A stretch of 64,000 nucleotides of DNA, taken from Candidatus Saccharicenans sp. Lineage in GTDB: Bacteria > Acidobacteriota > Aminicenantia > Aminicenantales > Saccharicenantaceae. This document shows positions 52,694 through 60,583 of the stretch, in pieces. The stretch is taken from contig JAGOPD010000001.1 of NCBI GenBank assembly GCA_017992175.1, positions 1 to 64,000 of the forward strand. Reading direction: 5' to 3'. The position numbers were made by a program, and so were the translations under genes. Position 1 is the stretch's first letter. Each line of letters opens with the position of its first letter. The notes under the pieces are model-generated. The model saw only the letters and a list, made by a program, of their open reading frames with translations. It was not told where the DNA came from and ran no database searches.

Positions 52694-53216
52694 GTCTTTT
52701 ACCTCGAGATGATGTTAGTGGTTGAAAATCAATTATAGCAGAAGGCGAGCCGGAAGAGATGACCGCTCTTAACACTTTGACCAGAAATTTATAGGCTTCC
52801 TCAAAATTTTCCTGAGCTTTTGGACTTAGCTTTTCCCTGAGTGAAAATCTATGGCCTCTGATGCCCAGGAGCCAGGCTTCTGGACTTTTCTCATAGAGGA
52901 CTTGAGTCAGGTAAAGAAGAGCTTCCGGAGAAAGGTCATGAGTGGTAAAACTTGCCTCTCCGGCGGGATTTATCTTTTTGAAGACAAAGGGCTTGCGGCA
53001 TGATTTTATAGCATCAACAACCACGACGAGTTGATGTTCAGAAAAAAGCAGGGAGTCTTCTACCTGCAGTTGATAATCAGCTTCAAGGTAAATCCCGGGA
53101 ATTTTGGCCTTTTCCAGACGGCTGATGAAGGCAGGCCCCAGTCCATCGTCCTGGCGTCCGGGATTACCAATACCGAAGACCAGAATTTTAAGGTTTTTAG
53201 CTTCGCGCTGGCTCAC
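52659..53216 (-). CDS. hoxW: Hydrogenase maturation protease (HoxW/HycI type)
   Basis: This 185-residue nickel-dependent endopeptidase trims the C-terminus of the hydrogenase large subunit after nickel insertion. It has ILVFGIGNPGRQDDGLGPAF with the family GNxxxxDDG motif, LEADYQLQVEDSLLF with a likely Ni-binding residue, and VVVDAIKS. The start is GTG 53216, whose G is shared with the TAG stop of the large-subunit gene, so translation is coupled to its substrate. The C-terminal 30 residues are extra and poorly conserved. Confidence 0.9.
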   Translation of the reverse strand: MSQREAKNLKILVFGIGNPGRQDDGLGPAFISRLEKAKIPGIYLEADYQLQVEDSLLFSEHQLVVVVDAIKSCRKPFVFKKINPAGEASFTTHDLSPEALLYLTQVLYEKSPEAWLLGIRGHRFSLREKLSPKAQENFEEAYKFLVKVLRAVISSGSPSAIIDFQPLTSSRGKRHGAKEKRIAGS

Positions 53217-54664
53217 TATTTTCTTTGGCTGTCAATAAGCTGGCCTTTAGCATCATAAAGGTCAACCTGAAGCGGCATCTGACCCAGGGCATGGGTGGCG
53301 CAGCTCAGACAGGGGTCATAAGCCCGGATGGCCACTTCCACCCGGTTAAGCATACCTTCAGTTATTTCCGGTTTTTCTGAGATGTATTTGTCTGCTACCC
53401 AGCGGACGGCCTGATTGTAGGCCTCGTTGTTATTGGTGGTGGAAACAATCAAATTAGCCATGGTCACCTGGTCATCTTTGTTTATCCGGTAATGATGGAA
53501 GAGCGTGCCGCGAGGTGCCTCGATCAGGCCGACTCCCTCCAGCTGTTTTTTGCCTTTTTTGACCAGCTTGCTGCCAGTGATGTCCGGGTCATTGAGCAGG
53601 TCTTTAATCACCTCCGCCGCATGGAGGATTTCAATTAACCTGGCCCAGTGGCTGTGAAGGGTCATATTATTGGGCTTACCGCCGGTATAAGCTTTATAGA
53701 TTTCAAATTCCTGCTGGGCTCGAGGGCTGGGAATATAATCGCAGGTGTTGAGCCTGGCGATCGGCCCCACTCGATACCAGCCTTTTTCTTTCCCCAATTT
53801 TTTGAGATAGGGAAATTTCATATAACTCCAGGGTCTGACTTCCTCTCCGATATATTTTAAATAGTCCTGGTAATCAACATCATTGAGGATTTTCCGGCCC
53901 TCGGCATCTACCGCTCTCAGGACTCCATGGTAAAAATCCAGAGCTCCGTCTTTTCTGACCAGACTGAGGTGGTTGGAAGGAAGGGCGGCAAAATTGTCCA
54001 GGACTTCCCTGTTTTCCTGATGCAATTTTTTAAAGACCTCAATAGCTTCCTGAGCCCAATCAATGATGGTGTCAATATTGTAGGGAGCCGGGGACTTGAG
54101 AAAATAATCTCTTTCTTCCGGGGTGAGGCTTTTGTTGACGCCGCCGGGTATAGCTCCGGTGCCATGTATTCTTTTGCCGGCGGTGGCTTTAATTATTTCC
54201 TGCCCGAATTTTCTGAGGATTACCCCATGGACAGCCAGCTCCCGGTGGAATTTAGCCACACCGATTATATTGCGCACGGCCGGATCAGCATCGAAACCAA
54301 AAAGAAGGTCGGGCGAAGCTAAATGAAAGAAGTGAAGCGCATGCGACTGGAGCATCTGCCCGTAATGCATCAGCCGTCTTATTTTTTCAGCCGTCGGGGT
54401 GAGCTTTTCAGGCGGCACCCCGGCAATAATATCCATCGCCTTGGCCCCGGCTAAGTGATGGCTTACCGGGCAGATACCACACAGGCGCTGGACGAGAACT
54501 GGAATTTCCCAGTAAGGCCGCCCCTGAACAAAACGCTCAAAGCCGCGGAACTCAACCACATGAAAACGAGCTTGAGAAACACGTCCCTCATCGTCCAGAT
54601 GAATGGTTACCTTACCGTGTCCTTCGACCCTCGTCACCGGTTCTATCGTTATTTTTCTGGCCAT
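53216..54664 (-). CDS. hoxH: NAD-linked [NiFe]-hydrogenase large subunit
   Basis: This 482-residue subunit carries the NiFe active site. The two CxxC ligand pairs are in RLCGICPVSHHLAGAKAMD (residues about 60-80) and DPCLSCATHALG at the C-terminus. Maturation should cut after His in DPCLSCATH and remove 24 residues ending in DSQRK. ATG 54664 gives the usual MARKITIEPVTRVEGHGK start; GAGG lies 9 nt upstream. An in-frame TTG at 54679 overlaps hoxY and is less likely. Both ligand pairs are Cys; there is no sign of selenocysteine. Confidence 0.95.
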   Translation of the reverse strand: MARKITIEPVTRVEGHGKVTIHLDDEGRVSQARFHVVEFRGFERFVQGRPYWEIPVLVQRLCGICPVSHHLAGAKAMDIIAGVPPEKLTPTAEKIRRLMHYGQMLQSHALHFFHLASPDLLFGFDADPAVRNIIGVAKFHRELAVHGVILRKFGQEIIKATAGKRIHGTGAIPGGVNKSLTPEERDYFLKSPAPYNIDTIIDWAQEAIEVFKKLHQENREVLDNFAALPSNHLSLVRKDGALDFYHGVLRAVDAEGRKILNDVDYQDYLKYIGEEVRPWSYMKFPYLKKLGKEKGWYRVGPIARLNTCDYIPSPRAQQEFEIYKAYTGGKPNNMTLHSHWARLIEILHAAEVIKDLLNDPDITGSKLVKKGKKQLEGVGLIEAPRGTLFHHYRINKDDQVTMANLIVSTTNNNEAYNQAVRWVADKYISEKPEITEGMLNRVEVAIRAYDPCLSCATHALGQMPLQVDLYDAKGQLIDSQRK

Positions 54665-54675
54665 GGTCTTAAACC

Positions 54676-55224
54676 TCAATCATATTTAATCAGTTGATAA
54701 TCAAGTTTCATCGGCCTGTTCTGAACTAAGGCAGTCAGGGCTTCCCAGATTAGATCGGCCGACGGCGGGCAGCCCGGCAAAAAGTAATCAATTTTGACTA
54801 TTTCGTGGCAGGGATAAACCCGGTCCAGGATAAGCGGCAGATCCTCATCATGGGGAATAACCCTGTCTTCCGGGGCAACCGTCGGTGAATTCAGGTAAGC
54901 TTCTTCCAGGCAATCTTTAAGGGAAATGGTATTCCGCATGGCTGGCAATCCACCCATAACGGCGCATTCACCCAGTGAGATCAGTATCCGGCAGTTTTTC
55001 CGGAAAGAACGGAGAACTTCCACGTTCTCAGCGTTGCAGCAGCCACCCTCAATTAAACCAATATCAACCGGCCGGGTAAATTTTTTTAAATCATCAATAG
55101 GTGATTTGTCAAACTCAACCAGTTCAATGAGCTCGAGCAGTCTTTCATCTATATCAAGAAAAGACATGTGGCAGCCGAAACAGCCGGCTAACGAAGCCGT
55201 GGCAATAACTGGTTTACTACTCAT
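54676..55224 (-). CDS. hoxY: NAD-linked [NiFe]-hydrogenase small subunit
   Basis: This 182-residue subunit holds the proximal [4Fe-4S] cluster: SLAGCFGCHMSFLDID near the N-terminus, then IEGGCCNAENVEVL, LGECAVMGGLPAMRN and the C-terminal DYFLPGCPPSADLIWEAL. The short length without medial and distal clusters is the group 3 HoxY form, related to NuoB of complex I. It lies between hoxU and hoxH with 9- and 11-nt gaps. Confidence 0.95.
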   Translation of the reverse strand: MSSKPVIATASLAGCFGCHMSFLDIDERLLELIELVEFDKSPIDDLKKFTRPVDIGLIEGGCCNAENVEVLRSFRKNCRILISLGECAVMGGLPAMRNTISLKDCLEEAYLNSPTVAPEDRVIPHDEDLPLILDRVYPCHEIVKIDYFLPGCPPSADLIWEALTALVQNRPMKLDYQLIKYD

Positions 55225-55233
55225 CTTGAAACC

Positions 55234-55932
55234 TCACTTCTGCCCTTCGATCTCACTGCCGATGGGCTGGTGGTCATATTTTCTCTGGCCGATGGGGCGG
55301 ATAAAACCTACCTCTTTTTTGAGAATAGCCCCGACCGGGCAGATATCCATAGCTTTCTGGATTTGATCCGGGCTGAGTTTAGCTGCCAGTTTACGGTCAA
55401 CATTTACCCTGAGATCCTTTGAACGGTTTTTCATGGCAAAAATTTTCCGGCCATCTTCAGTCTGAATAGCCCGGACGCAGCGCTGGCATTGAACGCAACG
55501 GTTATGCTCGAGCAAAAAGCCGGCATAAGCTTCAATCTGACGCTGAGGGAATTGATAGGGGAAACGGGGAACCATAATCCCGTAGCGGTAAGCTAAAGCC
55601 TGAAGTTCACAGTTTCCGCTTTTTTCACAGGCCGGACAGAAATGGTTGCCTTCGGAGAAGAGCATCTCAATAATTGCCCGGCGGTATTCAACCACTGGCG
55701 GTGTGTTATTTTCTATGGCCATGCCTTCGGATAGAGGTTGGGTGCAGGAGGCCATCCACCGGCCATTGACCATGACCGAGCAGATCCGGCAGCTGCCAAC
55801 CGGCTTGAGTCCTTCATAATGGCAGAGAACAGGAATGTAAACCCCATTAGCCTTGGCTGCCTCATAAATGGTCATCCCCTGGTCGGCTAAGCCTTCCCGG
55901 CCATCTATACTGAATTTCAATTTCTCAGACAT
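55234..55932 (-). CDS. hoxU: NAD-linked hydrogenase diaphorase subunit HoxU
   Basis: This 232-residue iron-sulfur subunit relays electrons between HoxF and HoxY. The N-terminal ferredoxin domain binds a [2Fe-2S] cluster (VLCHYEGLKPVGSCRICSV, then ASCTQPL), the NuoG-type HFCPACEKSGNCELQ binds a [4Fe-4S] cluster, and HNRCVQCQRCVRA with MDICPVGAI adds ferredoxin-type [4Fe-4S] ligands. It is the size of HoxU. The gene overlaps hoxF by 8 nt. Confidence 0.94.
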   Translation of the reverse strand: MSEKLKFSIDGREGLADQGMTIYEAAKANGVYIPVLCHYEGLKPVGSCRICSVMVNGRWMASCTQPLSEGMAIENNTPPVVEYRRAIIEMLFSEGNHFCPACEKSGNCELQALAYRYGIMVPRFPYQFPQRQIEAYAGFLLEHNRCVQCQRCVRAIQTEDGRKIFAMKNRSKDLRVNVDRKLAAKLSPDQIQKAMDICPVGAILKKEVGFIRPIGQRKYDHQPIGSEIEGQK

Positions 55933-57727
55933 CTTCTCTTTCCTCCTCGAATGTTCTGCCGGTCACCTGGCAGGCCTCTTCTACTGAGCGGGCCAAATCG
56001 AACTCAGACTTAAAGTCAGTTTCTTTATTAATCTTTTTCTCATAAAGTTCCCGGAAATTGGCCAGGCTGGTCAGAACCGGATTGGGACTGGTTTGACCAA
56101 GACCACAGCGGCTGGTAGCTTTGATTAATTTTCCCCAGGCCTCAATCTCGGTCAGGTCCTGAGCCGTTCCTGATCCTGAGACAATTTTTTCAAACTTGTT
56201 CTTGATCAGGACATTGCCAGCCCGGCAGGGGGTGCACCAGCCACAGCTTTCTTCAATGAAAAAGTCCAGGAAATTGCGGACAATTGAGAAAATATCCCTG
56301 GTTTTATTAAAAATGACAATTGAGCCGCCGGTGGCCAGATCCGAATAGCAGAGTTTGCGGCCAAAGCCAGCCTCGGACAGACACTGACCCGAGGCCCCGC
56401 CAACCTGAACGGCCAGAGTGTCCTTAGCTCCTACCAGGTCGAGCAGCCCGTTCAAAGTTAATCCCCACTCAACTTCATAGATGCCCGGGCGATGGCAGTC
56501 GCCAGAAACACTCAGCAGCTTGGTTCCGGCTGAAACTGGCGTTCCCATGGCTCTAAACCAGGCTGAGCCATGATTCAGAATCTGGGTAGCAGTAGCCAGA
56601 GTTTCAACATTGTTAACGGTGGTCGGGTAACCGAGATAACCGTTCTGCACTGGGAAAGGAGGCCGGTCTCGAGGGTCACCGCGCTTACCTTCGGCAGATT
56701 CGATCAGAGCTGATTCCTCACCACAGACATAAGCTCCTGCCCCTGATTTTATTTCAATTTCAAAATCAAAATTCTGTCCGGCAATCTTCTTCCCCAGAAA
56801 ACCATTCTGCCTCATATTTTCCAGGATATGTTCCAGGTACCTTTTGAGATAGGTGTACTCATGCCGGAGATAAAGAATTCCCAGCTTAGCTCCGACCGCA
56901 TAACCGGCGATGACCATTCCTTCAAAAACCATTTCCGGTCTCTCGGTCAGAAGAACCCGGTCTTTGAAAGTGCCTGGCTCTCCCTCATCGGCGTTACAGA
57001 CGACATAATGTTCCGGGCTTTTTTCCCTCCGGCATAATTCCCATTTGAGACCCGTTGGGAAACCAGCTCCGCCGCGGCCCATCAGATTGGCTTTCTTAAT
57101 TTCGTCAATAACTCCTTCAGGCGCCAGCTTCAAGGCCTGGTTTAGAGCCTGGCCGGTCTGATAATCGCCAAAAATCACCGGTCCTTCTTGCCTGATATGA
57201 TTTTTGACCATAGCCCTGATCAGGTCATGTTGATTGGCTCCGTCGCCGTATTCTTCGACCATAGACTGAACATCCCGCTTCTCTTTCATCATGGCGACTA
57301 TCTTTTTAACTTTTTCTTCGTTTAAAGAAGTAAAAATTACACCGTTAATAATGGCTGCTGGTTCCTGGTCGTTCATACCTATACAGGAAGTCTCGAGCAG
57401 AGTCATCAGCCCATCAGGAGAGGTCTGGCCAAAATGGCAGCCGGCTTCTTTTTCCAGGGCCAGGGCCACTTTCTCCCGGCCAGACATTTCGGAGGTTATA
57501 GAATTATTGAGGTAAATGACATATTTACCGGTCGGTCGGTCTGAGAGAAAATGATAAAAGCTGATCACTCCTTCTACTTCGGCCCGGGAAATTTTGAGGG
57601 CGGCGGCTACGGCGTCGATGGCTTGCTCAGAAATTTTTCCTTCAACTGTCTGAGCCTCTTTTAAAATATCAAGCAGTTTGGTCCGGTCTTTTTTGTATTT
57701 GGAGATTATTTTTTTTATAGAGTCCAT
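55925..57727 (-). CDS. hoxF: NAD-linked hydrogenase diaphorase HoxF, with degenerate NuoE-like domain
   Basis: This 600-residue subunit oxidises or reduces NAD(H) with FMN. Residues 1-150 are a NuoE-like domain in which three of four [2Fe-2S] ligands are replaced: Asn75, Glu80 and Asn119, with only Cys115 kept (TSCIGMNDQEP). The NuoF-like part follows: GLMGRGGAGFPTGLKWE and NADEGEPGTFKDR bind FMN and NADH, and ESCGWCTPCRAG with SRCGLGQTS binds a [4Fe-4S] cluster. GGGGACAGG precedes the ATG. It opens the hoxFUYH-protease-hypBA operon. Confidence 0.94.
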   Translation of the reverse strand: MDSIKKIISKYKKDRTKLLDILKEAQTVEGKISEQAIDAVAAALKISRAEVEGVISFYHFLSDRPTGKYVIYLNNSITSEMSGREKVALALEKEAGCHFGQTSPDGLMTLLETSCIGMNDQEPAAIINGVIFTSLNEEKVKKIVAMMKEKRDVQSMVEEYGDGANQHDLIRAMVKNHIRQEGPVIFGDYQTGQALNQALKLAPEGVIDEIKKANLMGRGGAGFPTGLKWELCRREKSPEHYVVCNADEGEPGTFKDRVLLTERPEMVFEGMVIAGYAVGAKLGILYLRHEYTYLKRYLEHILENMRQNGFLGKKIAGQNFDFEIEIKSGAGAYVCGEESALIESAEGKRGDPRDRPPFPVQNGYLGYPTTVNNVETLATATQILNHGSAWFRAMGTPVSAGTKLLSVSGDCHRPGIYEVEWGLTLNGLLDLVGAKDTLAVQVGGASGQCLSEAGFGRKLCYSDLATGGSIVIFNKTRDIFSIVRNFLDFFIEESCGWCTPCRAGNVLIKNKFEKIVSGSGTAQDLTEIEAWGKLIKATSRCGLGQTSPNPVLTSLANFRELYEKKINKETDFKSEFDLARSVEEACQVTGRTFEEEREDV

Positions 57728-57797
57728 ACCTGTCCCCTGTCCAAAAAATAGAATTATTTATATCATAACCGGAAAATTTTAAAAAGAGAAAGTTTCC

Positions 57798-57826
57798 TTG
57801 TTAACGTTTCTTCTATTGCTTATAAT
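57798..57826 (+). promoter_or_regulatory. gatC promoter placed for a leaderless transcript
   Basis: TTGTTA (57798-57803) and a perfect TATAAT (57821-57826) are separated by 17 nt. Seven bases lie between the -10 box and the gatC ATG at 57834, so transcription should begin at the start codon. No Shine-Dalgarno sequence is present. It lies in the 106-nt divergent gap with hoxF. Confidence 0.65.
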
Positions 57827-57833
57827 GATAAGC

Positions 57834-58115
57834 ATGAAATTTGATCTAAATCACTTAAGCCAGCTGGCCAATCTGAAACTGACCGGAGACGAAGAAAAAG
57901 AGTTACCCGGTCAGCTGGAAAAAATTATTGACTGGGTCGGGCAGCTTTCCCGCCTGGAAACAGATCAAGAGGAAAAATTTACACCGGTTAATTTTAGCCT
58001 CCGGCTTGAGGCTGACCAGCCGGAGGAGTCATTGCCCCCAGCCGAAGTTCTGGCCATGGCTCCGGATAAAGAAGGCGATTTTATTAAGGTCTCCAGGGTT
58101 CTGGCCGGGAAATAA
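57834..58115 (+). CDS. gatC: Asp-tRNA(Asn)/Glu-tRNA(Gln) amidotransferase subunit C
   Basis: This 93-residue protein stabilises the GatCAB complex that amidates mischarged Glu-tRNA(Gln) or Asp-tRNA(Asn). It matches GatC: LNHLSQLANLKLTGDEEKELPGQLEKIIDWVGQL, then a Pro-rich linker and KVSRVLAGK at the end. ATG 57834 gives the usual start; an upstream in-frame TTG extension (to 57798) would overlap the promoter. gatA begins 6 nt after its stop. gatB is not in the window. Confidence 0.9.
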   Translation: MKFDLNHLSQLANLKLTGDEEKELPGQLEKIIDWVGQLSRLETDQEEKFTPVNFSLRLEADQPEESLPPAEVLAMAPDKEGDFIKVSRVLAGK

Positions 58116-58121
58116 ACTGAA

Positions 58122-59594
58122 ATGAGTCAAGAACTGGTTAAGCTCGGACTGGTTGAGGCGGTCAACCTGGTCAGAACCGGTCAGGTTGACCTGGCTGAAA
58201 TTGTTGAAGATTATATCGGGCAGATAGAGCGACAGGATAAAAAAATCAAAGCCTACCTAACTTATAATTTTGGCCCGGCTTTGAACAAAGCCAGAGAGAT
58301 TGATTCCAGGTCAGAAAAAGGGAAATTAGCCGGGGCGGTTATGGCCATTAAAGATAACATTGTCACCAGGGGTCTCCGCACTACCTGCGGTTCTAAAATT
58401 CTGGAAAATTTTATTCCTCCTTATAATGCCACGGTCATTGAACGGCTGGAGGCCGAGGACGCCATTGTTATCGGGAAAACGAATCTGGATGAGTTTGCGA
58501 TGGGTTCGTCTACTGAAAATTCGGCTTTTTTCCCGACCAGAAATCCCTGGGATTTAGAGCGGGTGCCAGGCGGCAGCAGTGGCGGATCGGCGGCGGCCGT
58601 GGCCGCCAGGGAAGCGTCTGGTGCTCTTGGCTCTGAGACCGGCGGTTCAGTCCGGCAACCAGCAGCCTTTTGCGGGCTGGTTGGACTCAAGCCGACTTAT
58701 GGTCTGGTTTCTCGCTATGGCCTGGTGGCTTTTGCTTCATCTTTGGATCAAATAGGCCCGCTGGCCAGAAATGTGGCTGATTGCGCCTGGTTAACCTCGG
58801 TTATATCTGGCTTTGACCGCCGGGATTCAACCTCGGCTGATCTGCCTGTTCCTGATTATTTTTCAAACCTGGAATTGCCTTTGACTAAGAACAGGATTGG
58901 AGTGCTGGCGGAAACCTTGCTAACCGGAGTAAATCCGGAAGTGGCAGCCAATTATAAGAAAATTATTTCGAATCTGGAAAAGCTTGGCTTCAAACTGTCC
59001 ACAGTTTCTTTTCCTTCCTGGGAATATGCTCTGCCCTGCTATTATATTATTGCCCCTTCAGAAGCCAGCTCCAATCTGGCTCGTTTTGACGGCGTCCGCT
59101 ATGGTTTTAGAGCTAATTCCGGGGAGCTATCTGAAATGTATGTCAAGACCAGAACCCTGGGCTTTGGTTCTGAGGTCAAGCGCCGGATTCTAATTGGAAC
59201 TTTTGCCCTGAGTTCAGGATATTATGAGGCCTATTATGCCCGGGCGGCCAGAGCCAGACAGACTATAACCCATGAGTTCCAGACCGCTTTTAAACAGGTC
59301 GATTTTATCCTGACCCCGACTACACCCGAACCAGCTTTCAGGCTGGGTGAAAAACAGGATCCACTGTCCATGTACCTTCAGGATTATTTTACAGTGACGG
59401 CCAATCTAACCGGTCTGCCAGCTCTTTCGCTGCCTTCGGGCCTGACGGCGGCTGGCCTGCCTCTCGGGGTACAGCTCATCGGACCTGACTTTTCTGAGTC
59501 GGAATTATTTAAATTTGCTTTTTTGCTTGAAAAAAGTTTCAATTTCAAAAATAATATAGATGCAATTACAACTGTTAGGGAGGAGGAAGAATGA
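58122..59594 (+). CDS. gatA: Asp-tRNA(Asn)/Glu-tRNA(Gln) amidotransferase subunit A
   Basis: This 490-residue amidase releases ammonia from glutamine for transamidation. The amidase-signature triad is complete: Lys in MAIKDNIVTRG, Ser in PGGSSGGSAAAVAA and the nucleophile Ser in GALGSETGGSVRQPAAFCGLVGLKPTYG. It ends with FILTPTTPEPAF and LPALSLPSG segments typical of GatA. The stop overlaps the following lipoprotein gene by 4 nt. Confidence 0.96.
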   Translation: MSQELVKLGLVEAVNLVRTGQVDLAEIVEDYIGQIERQDKKIKAYLTYNFGPALNKAREIDSRSEKGKLAGAVMAIKDNIVTRGLRTTCGSKILENFIPPYNATVIERLEAEDAIVIGKTNLDEFAMGSSTENSAFFPTRNPWDLERVPGGSSGGSAAAVAAREASGALGSETGGSVRQPAAFCGLVGLKPTYGLVSRYGLVAFASSLDQIGPLARNVADCAWLTSVISGFDRRDSTSADLPVPDYFSNLELPLTKNRIGVLAETLLTGVNPEVAANYKKIISNLEKLGFKLSTVSFPSWEYALPCYYIIAPSEASSNLARFDGVRYGFRANSGELSEMYVKTRTLGFGSEVKRRILIGTFALSSGYYEAYYARAARARQTITHEFQTAFKQVDFILTPTTPEPAFRLGEKQDPLSMYLQDYFTVTANLTGLPALSLPSGLTAAGLPLGVQLIGPDFSESELFKFAFLLEKSFNFKNNIDAITTVREEEE

Positions 59595-60283
59595 AACATA
59601 AAAAATTATTTTTTCTAGGTTTAGCTCTGATGGCAGTCTTGTTTTATACTGCCTGCTCTTCAGCTCCAGAGAAAACTCTGCTGCAAAAATATTTTCATGC
59701 CCTTTCCATGAATGACAATCAGACGATGGCCTCAATGGCGGTGGAGCCCCTGGACATCGATGCAGTTAGCTACAAAATAGTCAGTTCTTCGCCAGAGTCA
59801 GTTGAACCGTTTACCCTGCCAGATTTGAACAAGAAAGAAATTGACACTAAGAAGGCAATGGATGACCACGTTGCTCCGGTAGTAGAAGCTAAGGATACTC
59901 TGGACGCAGCCAAAGATGATCTTGATAATGCCAGGACGGCTGGCTCCCGGGCGGCCTTGAAAAAAAAGGTGGAAGAGCTTCAGGCTAAATATGACCAGGA
60001 ATACAATGCTCACAAGGAACTGCAGGCAGCTTATAGCGCAGCCAAAGAAGCTGCGGCTAAAGAAGAACAGATAGCTATGTTTTCTCTCGGGGTCAAATCC
60101 ATGCCTGGAATCAGAGACCTGAGCGGTGAAATTCACTCAAAAACTGTCCAGATTAGTGTCAAAACAAAAGCTGGAACTGAGAAAAAATATAACGTCTTTT
60201 TTAAAAGATATGTGCTTAAAGATCAGACTGGTAAACCTAATAATGGCCGCTGGATAATCGTTAAATTTGAACCAGCTGCTTGA
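59591..60283 (+). CDS. Lipoprotein of unknown function with coiled coil
   Basis: This 230-residue protein has a signal sequence and lipobox YTAC (Cys22), so it is probably lipid-anchored outside the cytoplasmic membrane. Residues about 85-160 form an Ala/Lys/Glu-rich coiled coil, and the C-terminal part is a small beta-rich domain (TVQISVKTKAGTEKKYNVFFKRYVL). I recognise no named family. Its ATG overlaps the gatA stop (ATGA), coupling it to an unrelated translation gene. Confidence 0.8.
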   Translation: MKHKKLFFLGLALMAVLFYTACSSAPEKTLLQKYFHALSMNDNQTMASMAVEPLDIDAVSYKIVSSSPESVEPFTLPDLNKKEIDTKKAMDDHVAPVVEAKDTLDAAKDDLDNARTAGSRAALKKKVEELQAKYDQEYNAHKELQAAYSAAKEAAAKEEQIAMFSLGVKSMPGIRDLSGEIHSKTVQISVKTKAGTEKKYNVFFKRYVLKDQTGKPNNGRWIIVKFEPAA

Positions 60284-60326
60284 TAAGATCCGGGACTTTA
60301 GAAGCGGGAAATTATAACCAGTCTTA

Positions 60327-60354
60327 TTGACATTTGGGGATTTTTGGCTATAAA
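60327..60354 (+). promoter_or_regulatory. Promoter of the tRNA-Lys/tRNA-Glu pair
   Basis: A perfect TTGACA (60327-60332) and TATAAA (60349-60354) are separated by 16 nt. The predicted start is about 20 nt before tRNA-Lys. Confidence 0.7.
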
Positions 60355-60380
60355 TAACCTTTCAAGCGGTCAGGACTGAG

Positions 60381-60452
60381 GGGCCGTTAGCTCAGAGGGA
60401 GAGCACCGGCCTTTTAAGCCGGGTGTCGCTGGTTCGAGTCCAGCACGGCTCA
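60381..60452 (+). tRNA. tRNA-Lys (anticodon TTT)
   Basis: A complete 72-nt cloverleaf: acceptor GGGCCGT/ACGGCTC, D stem GCTC/GAGC, anticodon stem CCGGC/GCCGG with loop CTTTTAA (anticodon TTT), T arm GCTGG-TTCGAGT-CCAGC, discriminator A. CCA is not encoded. It is followed after 5 nt by tRNA-Glu. Confidence 0.96.
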
Positions 60453-60457
60453 CTTGC

Positions 60458-60532
60458 GCCCCTGTCGTCTAGCCCGGCCTAGGACATCGCCCTTTCAAGG
60501 CGGCAACACGGGTTCGAATCCCGTCGGGGGCG
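60458..60532 (+). tRNA. tRNA-Glu (anticodon TTC)
   Basis: A 75-nt cloverleaf: acceptor GCCCCTG/CGGGGGC, anticodon stem TCGCC/GGCGG with loop CTTTCAA (anticodon TTC), T arm ACGGG-TTCGAAT-CCCGT, discriminator G. CCA is not encoded. A run of T residues (60535-60542) follows and may help termination. This tRNA is also a substrate route for the GatCAB enzyme encoded just upstream if Glu-tRNA(Gln) is made. Confidence 0.96.
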
Positions 60533-60583
60533 CTATTTTTTTATTCAGATCAGGACAACCGGGCAAAAAGCTGGTCCTGCTGG

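Noticed and set aside
53216-54664. Selenocysteine in the hydrogenase large subunit, prompted by the SelB-like gene
   Set aside because: Both active-site CxxC pairs are encoded by Cys codons and the frame has no internal TGA.
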